Shown here in pieces: positions 8,425-16,956 of a stretch of 64,000 nucleotides of DNA (positions within the stretch are counted from its first letter, which is position 1; the number at the start of each line of letters is the position of its first letter). The position numbers and the translations under genes are program-made. The DNA is from Dongia_B soli (GTDB lineage Bacteria; Pseudomonadota; Alphaproteobacteria; Dongiales; Dongiaceae): positions 62,001 through 126,000 of the forward strand of contig NZ_JAXCLW010000010.1 in NCBI RefSeq assembly GCF_034044715.1. Direction: 5' to 3'. Under the pieces are notes generated by a model. That model made no database searches. It had not been told where the DNA came from and saw only the letters and a list, made by a program, of their open reading frames with translations.

Positions 8425-9246
8425 TTATTTTTCGGCCGCTGTTTCGCTGCGGCGCCGGCGGAAGATCAAGATTACCGCATAGCCGATGAGCAGCAGCAAG
8501 GCGGCGCCGAAAGTTGAAACCGTTCCCAGAACCGGTACGCCGGGCGTATAGCCGGCCACCATCTTGGCGTAGAGATATTTGGGAATGGTGTTATCGGCAC
8601 CTGTGGTGAAGAGCGAGAGCGGGAAATTGCCCCAGGAGAGCAGGAAGCTGAAAAGGGCGCCTGAGAAGATACCGGGGAACAGCACCGGCAGTGTCACTTC
8701 GCGGAAGACCTGCCAGCGTGTGGCGCCGAGATCGAAGGCCGCTTCCTCCAATGCCGGATCGAAGCTATAGACCTGGATCGAGATCACCAGGGTTGCGACC
8801 GGCACGATCCAGACCAGATGCGCCAGCACGCCGGTGCGCCAGGAAAGGCCAAGGCCAAGCGCGTTGAACCACAGCAGCAGCGCCAGGCCGAGCACCGATT
8901 GGGGAAAGAAAATCGGCAGCAGCACGATCTTCTGATAGATCGACCGGCCGCGCCAATTATACCGCGCGAACGCCAGGGCTCCGAAAAAGGCGATGACGAC
9001 GGAGATCGCGGTGACGCAAAGCGCGATCAGGATCGAGGTTTCGAAGAGCTGGCGAATCTCGATCGAGGCGAAGGTCTTCTGCCACCAATTGACGCCCCAG
9101 CGGGTGATCGGAAAGATGAAATAGCGGCTGGCGGTGAGGGAGGCGAGCAGGAGACACAGTGCCGGCAGATACATGAAGATGATGATGGCGCAGGTCCAGA
9201 CGAGGACCAAAGCGTGTCGCCAACGTTGCGCAGGTGAACCGGGCAT
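8425..9246 (-). CDS. ABC transporter permease, PotC-like
   Basis: A 273-residue inner-membrane permease with about six predicted helices, starting WTCAIIIFMYLPALCLLLAS. The EAA-type coupling motif is EEAAFDLGATRWQVFREVTLP, followed by LFPGIFSGALFSFLLSWGNF. It belongs to the spermidine/putrescine (PotC) branch of polar-substrate importers. It follows the partner permease by two bases and precedes the SDR gene. The transporter is a plausible route for a positively charged amino alcohol, but its substrate cannot be read from sequence. Confidence 0.92.
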   Translation of the reverse strand: MPGSPAQRWRHALVLVWTCAIIIFMYLPALCLLLASLTASRYFIFPITRWGVNWWQKTFASIEIRQLFETSILIALCVTAISVVIAFFGALAFARYNWRGRSIYQKIVLLPIFFPQSVLGLALLLWFNALGLGLSWRTGVLAHLVWIVPVATLVISIQVYSFDPALEEAAFDLGATRWQVFREVTLPVLFPGIFSGALFSFLLSWGNFPLSLFTTGADNTIPKYLYAKMVAGYTPGVPVLGTVSTFGAALLLLIGYAVILIFRRRRSETAAEK

Positions 9247-9248
9247 GG

Positions 9249-10100
9249 CTACCTCCGCCCCAAGATCGCGTCCAGATCGAACCGCCTAAGCACGAGCAGG
9301 ACCAGAAAGCCGACCACCAGCATCAGCAACACCGCCAGCGCCGCGCCCAAGGGCCAGTTCTGCGCATAGGTGAAGGCGATTTCGATATCGTGGATGATGG
9401 GGATGACGCGCTGCCCGCCCAACACCTTGGCTTCGGTGATGGCGCCAACGGCCAGGACGAAGGAAAGCAGGAAGCCGATCATGATTCCCGGCATCGACAG
9501 GGGAAGCTCGACTTCACGGAACACCTGCCAGCGCGTGGCGCCGAGATCGAGCGCCGCTTCCCGGGTCTGATCCGGCACCATGGCCACACCCAAGGTCATG
9601 GGAAACAGCATGAAGGGCAAGTAAACATAGACCATGCCCCAGAGAATGATGCTGGTGGTGAAGAGCCAGCTATTGACCTCGATACCGAAAACGGATTTCA
9701 GCGTGCCGAGCAGTACGCCATTCTTGATAAAGAACAGAACCCAGCCATAGAGCCGCACGTTTTCCGACACGAAAAGCGGGATGGTGAAAAGCAGCGTCAC
9801 CAGCATCGACCATTTGCCGAAAATGCGCGCCATGCCATAGGCGATCGGATAGCAGATGACGGCAAGGATGGCGACGGTCAGCGCCGCCAGGGCCAGCGAC
9901 CAGAGGAAGGAGATGTAGCTGGTCGATTCGACGATCTCGACATAATTGGCCAGGGTCGGATCGAGGAACAGGCCGAAGGTTCGCGGCGGCATGAAGCTGA
10001 AGCCGATGACCGCGAGCAGCGGCGCGGCAAAACCGATCAGGAGAAAAAGGCCGATCGGCAGCGCACAAAGCGGTCCGGCGGCGAATTTCCGAAGCGACAT
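9249..10100 (-). CDS. ABC transporter permease, PotB-like
   Basis: A 283-residue integral membrane permease with a hydrophobic first helix (CALPIGLFLLIGFAAPLLAV) and the EAA loop EAALDLGATRWQVFREVELP, followed by LSMPGIMIGFLLSFVLAVGA. It pairs with the PotC-like permease to make the translocation path of the importer encoded at 8425-12490. It starts nine bases after the ATPase gene. A TonB or energy partner is not needed for this class. Confidence 0.92.
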   Translation of the reverse strand: MSLRKFAAGPLCALPIGLFLLIGFAAPLLAVIGFSFMPPRTFGLFLDPTLANYVEIVESTSYISFLWSLALAALTVAILAVICYPIAYGMARIFGKWSMLVTLLFTIPLFVSENVRLYGWVLFFIKNGVLLGTLKSVFGIEVNSWLFTTSIILWGMVYVYLPFMLFPMTLGVAMVPDQTREAALDLGATRWQVFREVELPLSMPGIMIGFLLSFVLAVGAITEAKVLGGQRVIPIIHDIEIAFTYAQNWPLGAALAVLLMLVVGFLVLLVLRRFDLDAILGRR

Positions 10101-10109
10101 CGTTCCACC

Positions 10110-11192
10110 CTATTCCGCCACCAGGATGCTGTCCTTGGCATCCCAGCCAATCAAAACAGCATCGTCGCGCTGGCCGCCGAAAGCTTGCTGCCGCAATTTC
10201 TCCACGATGAAGACGTGCTCGCCGACGCGCACCTGATATTGAATGCGGGAGCCGAGGGCATATTCGTTATAGAGCCGACCTTCCAGGCAGTTGACCGCAC
10301 TGTCCGGGCGGTCGAGAAAGCGCAGGAATTCCGGCCGCACGACCAAATGCCCGCTGGTGAAGCCATTGGGCAGGCGCGGCGGCGCGAAGCTGGTGCCGAA
10401 TTCCGCCGCGTGCAATTGGCCATTGGCCTGCGCCTGGACGGCGATGACATTGACGTCGCCGATGAATTCTGAAACGAACTTGCTCTGCGGTGCCGTGTAG
10501 ATCTCGTGCGGCGTGCCGACCTGGACCAGATGGCCTGCGCGCATCACGCCGATCCGGTCACTCATCACCATGGCCTCTTCCAGGCTGTGGGTGATGTAGA
10601 TGAAGGTCTTGCCAGTCTCCCGGTGGATATCCTTCAGTTCCTTTTCCAATGTCTTCCGGAGTTTGTAGTCGATCGCCGAAAGTGGCTCGTCGAAGAACAG
10701 GATTTCCGGATTATAGGCGAGCGCCCGGGCCAAGGCGACGCGCTGCCGCTCGCCGCCCGAGCATTTGGTGACGCTCTTGCCGTAATGATCCTGCGGCAGC
10801 CGCAACTGATCCAGCAATTGCAAGGCCCGCGCCTTGCGTGATGCCGCATCAACGCCGCGGATCTTCAGCGGAAACTCGATATTCTGGCCAACGGTCCGGT
10901 GCGGAAACAAAGCCAGCGACTGGAACACCATGCAGGTGGGGCGGCGATTGGCCGGCAGGTCGTTGATGCGCTTGCCGCGCAGCAGGATATCGCCGCCGCT
11001 CGGCGTCTCCATGCCGGTCAGCATCCGTAGCAATGTCGTCTTGCCGCTGCCCGACGGTCCCACGATGGTGAAGAATTCCCCTTCGGCGATATCGAGATCG
11101 ATCCGGTCGACCGCGGTGAAATTGCCGAAGCTTTTGGTCAATTGCCGCAATTGCAGGATGGAGCTGCGGCCGGTGGTGCTCTCGTCACTCAT
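10110..11192 (-). CDS. ABC transporter ATP-binding protein, PotA-like
   Basis: A 360-residue ATPase: Walker A GPSGSGKTT (about 48-56), Q-loop VFQSLALFPH, signature CSGGERQRVALARAL, Walker B ILFFDEPLSAID and the H-loop TH in YITHSLEEAM. The last ~100 residues form a TOBE-type C-terminal domain, typical of CUT1/POPT importers. The signature reads KCSGGE rather than the usual LSGGQ, a modest change. It powers the permeases encoded just downstream. Confidence 0.93.
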   Translation of the reverse strand: MSDESTTGRSSILQLRQLTKSFGNFTAVDRIDLDIAEGEFFTIVGPSGSGKTTLLRMLTGMETPSGGDILLRGKRINDLPANRRPTCMVFQSLALFPHRTVGQNIEFPLKIRGVDAASRKARALQLLDQLRLPQDHYGKSVTKCSGGERQRVALARALAYNPEILFFDEPLSAIDYKLRKTLEKELKDIHRETGKTFIYITHSLEEAMVMSDRIGVMRAGHLVQVGTPHEIYTAPQSKFVSEFIGDVNVIAVQAQANGQLHAAEFGTSFAPPRLPNGFTSGHLVVRPEFLRFLDRPDSAVNCLEGRLYNEYALGSRIQYQVRVGEHVFIVEKLRQQAFGGQRDDAVLIGWDAKDSILVAE

Positions 11193-11240
11193 AGTCCCGG
11201 TAATCCGTCATGAACGCCATAGGCAATTGGAAATTCATCG

Positions 11241-11287
11241 GGGCCGCGACCAAGCCATGCGGGATAGCGCATGCCCGGTCGCGGCCC
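11241..11287 (-). promoter_or_regulatory. Intercistronic stem-loop between the binding-protein and ATPase genes
   Basis: Positions 11241-11251 and 11277-11287 are perfect 11-base complements (GGGCCGCGACC with GGTCGCGGCCC), enclosing a second perfect 6-base stem (CATGCG at 11256-11261, CGCATG at 11268-11273). No T-run follows on the minus strand, so it looks like an mRNA-stabilising or attenuating hairpin rather than a full terminator. Such structures after a binding-protein gene can raise its level above that of the membrane subunits. Confidence 0.7.
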
Positions 11288-11326
11288 GGCAATTGGTTGC
11301 GGCTGCCGAGCCGAGAGCGCCGATGC

Positions 11327-12490
11327 TCATCCGCCGGAAGCTTCACGCTTCGCCGCCGACATGATGTCCAGCAGCTTGTCGTAATCCGGGACGATGTCAT
11401 ATTCGATCGACCGCGACATTTCCTCTTCCAGGCTGTCCCATTGGATCGCGTCGAGCTCCTCTTTGGTGAAGAGATCGAAGCATTCCTTATTGCCCATCTG
11501 GGCGACCGGATTGAAGGTACCTTCGGCGAAGGCCACGATGTGGGCGGTCTTGGGATCCTGAACATATTGCAGGAACTCCACCGCCAAGGGCGAGACATCC
11601 GGATTGTTGACGACCGATGTCACCTCGATCCAGGAGATGCCGCCCAAACCGTCGCGCATCGGTCCCTTTTTTGGTGTGATGCCGCGGATATTGGTGGCGC
11701 CATCATGGCGCGCCGGTGAGGCCGAATAGGTGCCGCCGGTCAGATGGAAATCGATCTCGCCGGAAATCATCGCCTGGTTCATCGTGGCGATATCGCCGAC
11801 CATCTTGGCGCCCTTGAAGACGCGCTTGGCGGCCTCGGTGAATTTCGCCACTTCGGCATCGTCGTGCTGCTTGAACGGATCGAAGCCGGCGATGCAGCAG
11901 ATGCCGAAGACATTCCAGTCATCGGATTCCAGAACGCCGTATTTCTTGCTATTCGCCGGGTCGTTCCACAGATCCCAGCCCTGGTCCTCTGCCGTCTGCC
12001 GGCTCACCTTGTCGGTGTTGACGACGAAACTATAGGGGCCGAAGCGCTGGCACATGCCCAGCAGCTCCTTGCCGCCGTCATCCATCGCCCATTTATAGGG
12101 CGGCTTGAACATCGGCAGCATCTTCTCGAAATAAGGCTCCATCTTGGCCCGGTCCAGCGGCTTGATCAGCTTTTCCGGATACATGATCTTGCGGGCCCAG
12201 GGATTGTTGACATTGATCAGATCCCAGACGTTGATTTCGCCCGCCCGCAACCGGTTGATCATGGTGGGGTCATTGGTGAGTGATTCGGCCTTGACGGTCG
12301 CGCTCTTCGATTCACGGAAGGGATCGAGCACCTGGGCCGAGTTGTAGCCCTCCCAGCAGAGAATATTGAGCTCCTTCGGACGCGCCGCCAAAGCTGATCC
12401 CAGGCCTGCAACGCCGCCGGTCGCAAAGGCCGCCGCTGCGGCAGCCGATGTCTGCATGAAATTACGCCGTGACTGCTTGAACTGCCTCAT
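11327..12490 (-). CDS. Periplasmic solute-binding protein, PotD-like, Tat-exported
   Basis: A 387-residue binding protein with a twin-arginine signal: SRRNFMQTSAAAAAAFATGG, cleavage probably after GSALA near residue 35. The mature region starts ELNILCWEGYNSAQVLDPF, typical of the spermidine/putrescine-binding family, and continues with NRLRAGEINVWDLINVNNPW and TGGTYSASPARHDG. It captures the substrate for the importer at 8425-11192. It is the first gene of this transcription unit, with a candidate AraC-type operator 168 bases upstream. Confidence 0.92.
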   Translation of the reverse strand: MRQFKQSRRNFMQTSAAAAAAFATGGVAGLGSALAARPKELNILCWEGYNSAQVLDPFRESKSATVKAESLTNDPTMINRLRAGEINVWDLINVNNPWARKIMYPEKLIKPLDRAKMEPYFEKMLPMFKPPYKWAMDDGGKELLGMCQRFGPYSFVVNTDKVSRQTAEDQGWDLWNDPANSKKYGVLESDDWNVFGICCIAGFDPFKQHDDAEVAKFTEAAKRVFKGAKMVGDIATMNQAMISGEIDFHLTGGTYSASPARHDGATNIRGITPKKGPMRDGLGGISWIEVTSVVNNPDVSPLAVEFLQYVQDPKTAHIVAFAEGTFNPVAQMGNKECFDLFTKEELDAIQWDSLEEEMSRSIEYDIVPDYDKLLDIMSAAKREASGG

Positions 12491-12657
12491 ATCATCCTCC
12501 CAGGATCGCTCGGCCGTTGCGTCGCGCGGCCTTTCCGGCCGCGGCCGATTATCCGCCTGCTCCCCTGCAGACGTGTTATGGGTGCCGGCGGAGCGCTTGC
12601 TGCGTCCCGGTTATGATTCCGGCTCTACAAACAATAGAAGAGGCCAGCCGCCTAATC

Positions 12658-12684
12658 TTGACATTGCGGCCGGCAATTTTGACA
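12658..12684 (-). promoter_or_regulatory. Candidate AraC-type operator upstream of the ABC-transporter/SDR operon
   Basis: The plus strand reads TTGACA, 15 bases, TTGACA, the same spacing and orientation as at 6409-6435. In the transcribed orientation the core is TGTCAA, A, three bases, GCCG, then TGTCAAG. It lies in the 205-base gap between the amidotransferase stop (12696) and the binding-protein start (12490). Regulator binding is inferred. Confidence 0.65.
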
Positions 12685-12695
12685 TCCTGCGCCGG

Positions 12696-13430
12696 TCAAA
12701 CGCTTGTCAGGCTAAGCCACTGGCGGATGAGATGGTGACACACCTGACGGTAATCGGCAAAACTTGTTGCGAACTGCCGGTCGAGATCGGTTAATAGCCG
12801 TGGCTCATCGCGACAAAAGGCAGCGCCGAATACCCGGATCCAGTCGCGCACGATGTCAATCGTTACCTCGATATGGAATTGCAGCCCATAAGTGGCCCGG
12901 CCAAGACGGAATGCCTGGACCGGACAGGCGCCACCCGTCGCCAAAGTGACGGCGCCTGGTGTCCCGCGGGTTGCTTCATAATGATTCTGGAAGACCGTAA
13001 ACGGCTCATCGACCGCGCGAAACAGCGGATCCGCCCGTCCAGCCTCGGTCAATTCCATGTCATAAAAGCCGGATTCGAAGGCCGCCATGCGATAGACCTC
13101 GCCGCCGAAACTGCGGGCGATGATCTGCGCGCCGAGGCAAATGCCGAGAACGGGTCTGTCGGCTGCGTGGAAGCCGACGATGAGGCGCATGGTTTCTTCT
13201 AGGAACGAATGCTTTCGAAGATCATTGGCACTCATCGGCCCGCCCAGCACGATCAGGCCGGCATAGGTGCCGGGCTCGCTCGGCAGGCCGGGATAATTCA
13301 GCGGCGCGTGGCTGGCAAAGCGGCTTTCCGGAAAGATTGCGTCATAGGCAAAGCCGTATTCGATTACCGCCTGTCCCAGGAGGCCGGGCGGCGCGACCAG
13401 TTCGGGAACGATGACCAGGATACGCCGCAT
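12696..13430 (-). CDS. Class I glutamine amidotransferase-like protein
   Basis: A 244-residue stand-alone class I amidotransferase domain. The nucleophile elbow is LGICLGAQII and the catalytic His-Glu pair is in LQFHIEVT; FENHYEA-like residues appear as VFQNHYEA. Free-standing members of this group hydrolyse gamma-glutamyl amides (for example gamma-glutamyl-polyamine or gamma-glutamyl-alkanolamide hydrolases such as PuuD or IpuF). In this operon that would fit removal of a glutamyl group from an amino alcohol, but no matching gamma-glutamyl ligase is visible in the window, so this is speculative. It is the last gene of the dehydratase operon. Confidence 0.88.
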   Translation of the reverse strand: MRRILVIVPELVAPPGLLGQAVIEYGFAYDAIFPESRFASHAPLNYPGLPSEPGTYAGLIVLGGPMSANDLRKHSFLEETMRLIVGFHAADRPVLGICLGAQIIARSFGGEVYRMAAFESGFYDMELTEAGRADPLFRAVDEPFTVFQNHYEATRGTPGAVTLATGGACPVQAFRLGRATYGLQFHIEVTIDIVRDWIRVFGAAFCRDEPRLLTDLDRQFATSFADYRQVCHHLIRQWLSLTSV

Positions 13431-13442
13431 GGGCAGTGACGC

Positions 13443-14135
13443 TCAAAGCCGCATCATGCCGATCAGCTCCTCTGCCGAGACGACATGGCAATAGATCATG
13501 TTGATGATGGCCAGTTCCTGTTCATGCAAAGCATGTGAGCCGGCGGCACAGCAATCCTCGACCACAACGACATTCAAGCTTTCATCAGCGAGGCTGCGCA
13601 CGGTCGAGGACACGCATTGGTCAGTGAAGATGCCGGTGCAAATGACATTCTTGATGCCGAGATTGTGCAGGATCAGCCGCAGATTGGTACCCGTCAAGGC
13701 GCTGTCGGTCGTTTTGGTGACGACGATCTCGTCGCCCTGGGGCGCCAGTTCCGGCACGATCTGGGAGGCATGTTCGTCTTTCGGCAGGAGCAGATTGTTC
13801 CAGCCGGGCATTTTCTGACTGAGCGACCGGTCCCGGCCATCCTTGGTCTGGCAGGCGATGCGGGCAAACAGGCATTCCATGCCGTTCCGGCGAAACCGTT
13901 GCAGCAGATCGGCCGTGCGCGGAATGACCAGTTCTTGCATGCGCTCATGGAACGGCGTCCAGGCGTCATAACTGGCGCGGTCGGCCGGCGAGACGCTGGC
14001 TCGGTCGGGACGGGCAAGATAAGTGTTCTGGACATCGATCACCAGCAAGGCGGTTTCCGATGGCGATAAATCAAGATCCGCCGGTTCCGGGGCATCCTGA
14101 TAATAGAAGGAGCGGTGACGCGTTTTCCAACTCAT
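13443..14135 (-). CDS. Isochorismatase-family cysteine hydrolase
   Basis: A 230-residue isochorismatase-fold hydrolase with the D-K-C triad: LLVIDVQNTYL (Asp), VVTKTTDSALTGTNL (Lys) and the nucleophile in GIFTDQCVSSTVR. Family members hydrolyse amides or carbamoyl groups (nicotinamide, ureidoacrylate, biuret) or vinyl ethers. It lies ten bases after the dehydratase small subunit and thirteen before the amidotransferase. The pairing of this hydrolase with a diol dehydratase is not a standard pdu arrangement, and the substrate is unknown. Confidence 0.9.
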   Translation of the reverse strand: MSWKTRHRSFYYQDAPEPADLDLSPSETALLVIDVQNTYLARPDRASVSPADRASYDAWTPFHERMQELVIPRTADLLQRFRRNGMECLFARIACQTKDGRDRSLSQKMPGWNNLLLPKDEHASQIVPELAPQGDEIVVTKTTDSALTGTNLRLILHNLGIKNVICTGIFTDQCVSSTVRSLADESLNVVVVEDCCAAGSHALHEQELAIINMIYCHVVSAEELIGMMRL

Positions 14136-14144
14136 GGGGCACTC

Positions 14145-14591
14145 TCAAAAACGATAGGTGAACAGGCCGCGCCGTTCATAGACCTCGGCCGCCTGCTCAA
14201 CGAATCCGGCCATTGTGCCGGCGCCATATTGCTCGCGCAGCAAGCGGGCGGCGTCAAGAAGCTCAATCTTGCTCTTGGCCCGGCCCGGGCGCAGCAACTC
14301 GTAGATTTGCAGGATGGTTTCCTGCGGCACGTCGACCAATTCCGCCGCCCGTTCGAAATTTCGCCCCAAGGTCGGCCGTCCCGCCGCTTCGGCAATTTCC
14401 GCCTGTAGCCGCAAAGCGCGTGGTGTGATGCGGAAATCTTCCAAACTGGCGGCACCTTGTTCGACCGCTTCCAGGGTCAGATCGGCAAGGGACTTGTTCC
14501 GGGCAGAGACCACCAGATCGGGCCGTTTTTCCGCCAGCGGATAATCCCCAATCGTGAGGCCCAGCTTCATCCTATTGTCGTCTCGTATCAT
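14145..14591 (-). CDS. pduE: B12-dependent diol/glycerol dehydratase small subunit
   Basis: A 148-residue gamma subunit with the family hallmarks DYPLAEKRPDLV (17-28), LTLEAVEQGA, DFRITPRALRLQAEIAEAAG, NFERAAELVDVPQE and EIYELLRPGR. PduE of Salmonella is longer (about 173 residues) because of an N-terminal encapsulation peptide. Here the protein begins directly at the conserved core with only about sixteen extra residues, like cytosolic glycerol dehydratase DhaB3. The enzyme converts 1,2-propanediol or glycerol to the aldehyde. The ATG overlaps the stop of the fused large/medium subunit gene by four bases. Confidence 0.93.
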   Translation of the reverse strand: MIRDDNRMKLGLTIGDYPLAEKRPDLVVSARNKSLADLTLEAVEQGAASLEDFRITPRALRLQAEIAEAAGRPTLGRNFERAAELVDVPQETILQIYELLRPGRAKSKIELLDAARLLREQYGAGTMAGFVEQAAEVYERRGLFTYRF

Positions 14592-16870
14592 GGCCGGTCC
14601 TCCAGAAAGTCGACCTCGATCTCTTCAGGTTGAGCACCGTCAACCGCCAGCGAGGTTTCGATGGCATAGATCAACGCGACCTGCGCATGAAACCGTGCAC
14701 CCATGGCTTCTCCTTCGGTCGGCACGACAACCGGCTCAGGCATCTCGCCCTTTGCATAAATCGCGGCATTCTCCCCCAGCTGCCGGTAATGCGCGAGCTT
14801 GGTGATGGGGGCATTGGAGAAGAGCTCCAGGTTGTGATGCGGCAGCCGATCCGCTTGATGAATGACGGCCGTCCCCTTGGCCTGCAAGCCGATGCCAATG
14901 CCCGAGCCTGCCAACCGCGCGGCGCTGAGGCCGAGAAAGGAGGTGTCTGCCGTATGTCGCATCCGCACGATGCGCGGTTGACCGCCCTTTGCCGTAATTC
15001 CGCCAACCAGTTCGCGGAGCAGCGCCGATAGCGGATGGCCCGCCAGGCTGCGATAGAGCTTCAGGCCGAAGGCCGGGCTGAGGCCAATGACGACCTCATT
15101 CTTCGGCTGGCCGGGCTCGGCGCCGCCGAGAACCCGGTAGCGAATGCGGCGTTCCTCGTCACGGGCATAGGTGGCCTCGGTACGCAGCACTTCTTCACGG
15201 TCGAGCACATCGCGGATCGAAACCAATTCGCGTCGCCGCTGGTCGCTGAGGCGATAGCCGGTACCCGGTCCGGCATAATCATTCGCGTCATTGACGGCGC
15301 TGAGGACGCTGCCATTGCGAATGACCGACGAAGTCTGCAAATAATCGCCGGAGACCCGCAGGCGCACGACGTTCAACAGATTTTCGGCCTCCTCGCGATA
15401 ACCCTGCCTGGCCAAGGCGCGGATGACATCCAATACATTGATGCCACGTCTTTTGATCTCCTCGCTGATCAAGCTCACATCGCGCGGCAGATAACTCTCC
15501 GTATCATTGGAGCCGGAGGCGACGACGACACTGGCTTTCATCGCCGCGCTCGGCTGGCTGAGCTCCAAATCGGCGAGAACGGCGCTTAAGGCATCCACGG
15601 CACGCCGGCGCAGCGCCAGAGCTTCGCTTTCACCGATCGATTTCAAGCCGCCATCGGCTTCGAAATCCCGCTGCAGCACCAGGAAATCCTCCATTTCCTC
15701 GCCATTGAAGGAAGAGGGATTGAAGGAGTTGTCATATTTAAGGATTGAGCCGAATCCGGAACAGATCAAATCCGATCCGGCGATCAGGAGCGGCAGGATC
15801 TTGGCGCCGACGCGAATTTCCGATTCCGAATGCCGCGCATCATTGCCCGTTGCACATTCCAGGTCCAGCCAGACGGCGATCAGATTCTCGGCCATCAATT
15901 CGCGCACACCACCGGGCATGGTCGATGCGAGCGGGGCGCCGTCGATGCCACCATTCTGCGTGCCCTGGACACCCATGGCACGCTGCAGGCAGAGACAGCG
16001 CGCTTCCAGGTAAAGCAGCGACTTCGATTCGTGAAAGCCCATCAGCAGTTCCGAGGCGGCACCCGAAGTGCAGCGCATCTTGATGCCGCGCGAAGCGTAA
16101 GCGGCGGCCAGAAAGGCCTTCGACCAGGGCGTATCATCGCCATCCATGAACGCTTTTTCCGTGCCATAGACCGATACCGTCTCGGCATAGGAGGTGAAGC
16201 CGGCCATGCCGATCTGCAATTCTTCCGCTTCCTCGCTGGCGCATTGAAACAAGGTGCCCCAACGGCCGACGGCAGCGCCGACCGAACAGGCCAACGCATT
16301 TGCCCAGGCATTGCGAGCGACACGCATGGTGGTTTCGATCTCGTCGAAGCCGAAAGCCACGGCGGTCGCGGCATCCGCCGCCAATTGCAAGGGGTCGTCC
16401 TTGGCGTTGGTGACATGGGCCTGATTGCCCGGCGTCTTGCGTGCCCGCATCTTGGAGAAGGCATAGGCGATTTCGATCGACGACAATTGCGCCACCACCT
16501 CGGCCAGCTTGGCGGGGGTTAGGCCGTGGGCGAGGCGCGTCAGCTCGGTGCGAGGGATGTTGAAATCGACCAGCATCCGGGCGATCTCGGTGGACGGCAT
16601 GGCCATGGCCTTGGGCGCCAGATCGAGATCGAGGTGATGCTCGGCTATGAACACATCGATCATGTCGAAATCGGCGGCGGCGACCCCGTCCATCCGGGTG
16701 ACGCGGCCGTTTTCGATGGCCAGGCCCGGTGCCGGGTCCTTGGCGCCCTTGAAAGCGGCAAAGCCATTTTGCGGATCTTCCACGGCAAACCGATCGAGCC
16801 GTAGCGGCCGCTCGTCCCAATCGGCGAAACGACGCCAGCGATTGGCGCTTTGCTGCTTTGGTTCGCTCAT
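14588..16870 (-). CDS. pduC: B12-dependent diol/glycerol dehydratase, fused large and medium subunits (PduC-PduD)
   Basis: A 760-residue fusion. Residues 1 to about 575 match the large subunit, a TIM barrel with YLEARCLCLQRAMGVQGTQN, LDLECATGNDARHSES, LICSGFGSILKYDN and LSAVNDANDYAGPGTGYRL. From about residue 582 the chain continues as the medium subunit (NEVVIGLSPAFGLKLY, RLAGSGIGIGLQAKGTAVIH, LELFSNAPITKL, YRQLGENAA). The fusion removes the free N-terminus on which PduD carries its encapsulation peptide. It heads the operon to pduE, hydrolase and amidotransferase. No reactivase (DdrAB/PduGH) or cobalamin adenosyltransferase gene is visible in the window. Propionaldehyde made here could feed the acylating dehydrogenase at 2353-3966. 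Confidence 0.95.
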   Translation of the reverse strand: MSEPKQQSANRWRRFADWDERPLRLDRFAVEDPQNGFAAFKGAKDPAPGLAIENGRVTRMDGVAAADFDMIDVFIAEHHLDLDLAPKAMAMPSTEIARMLVDFNIPRTELTRLAHGLTPAKLAEVVAQLSSIEIAYAFSKMRARKTPGNQAHVTNAKDDPLQLAADAATAVAFGFDEIETTMRVARNAWANALACSVGAAVGRWGTLFQCASEEAEELQIGMAGFTSYAETVSVYGTEKAFMDGDDTPWSKAFLAAAYASRGIKMRCTSGAASELLMGFHESKSLLYLEARCLCLQRAMGVQGTQNGGIDGAPLASTMPGGVRELMAENLIAVWLDLECATGNDARHSESEIRVGAKILPLLIAGSDLICSGFGSILKYDNSFNPSSFNGEEMEDFLVLQRDFEADGGLKSIGESEALALRRRAVDALSAVLADLELSQPSAAMKASVVVASGSNDTESYLPRDVSLISEEIKRRGINVLDVIRALARQGYREEAENLLNVVRLRVSGDYLQTSSVIRNGSVLSAVNDANDYAGPGTGYRLSDQRRRELVSIRDVLDREEVLRTEATYARDEERRIRYRVLGGAEPGQPKNEVVIGLSPAFGLKLYRSLAGHPLSALLRELVGGITAKGGQPRIVRMRHTADTSFLGLSAARLAGSGIGIGLQAKGTAVIHQADRLPHHNLELFSNAPITKLAHYRQLGENAAIYAKGEMPEPVVVPTEGEAMGARFHAQVALIYAIETSLAVDGAQPEEIEVDFLEDRP

Positions 16871-16956
16871 GATTTTCTCCGCCGGTGGTTGAGGCCGAGC
16901 CTCCAGGTCCGATCAGCTCCCACCCTAGCAATTTAGGACGCCATCCAGGCTTTTAC

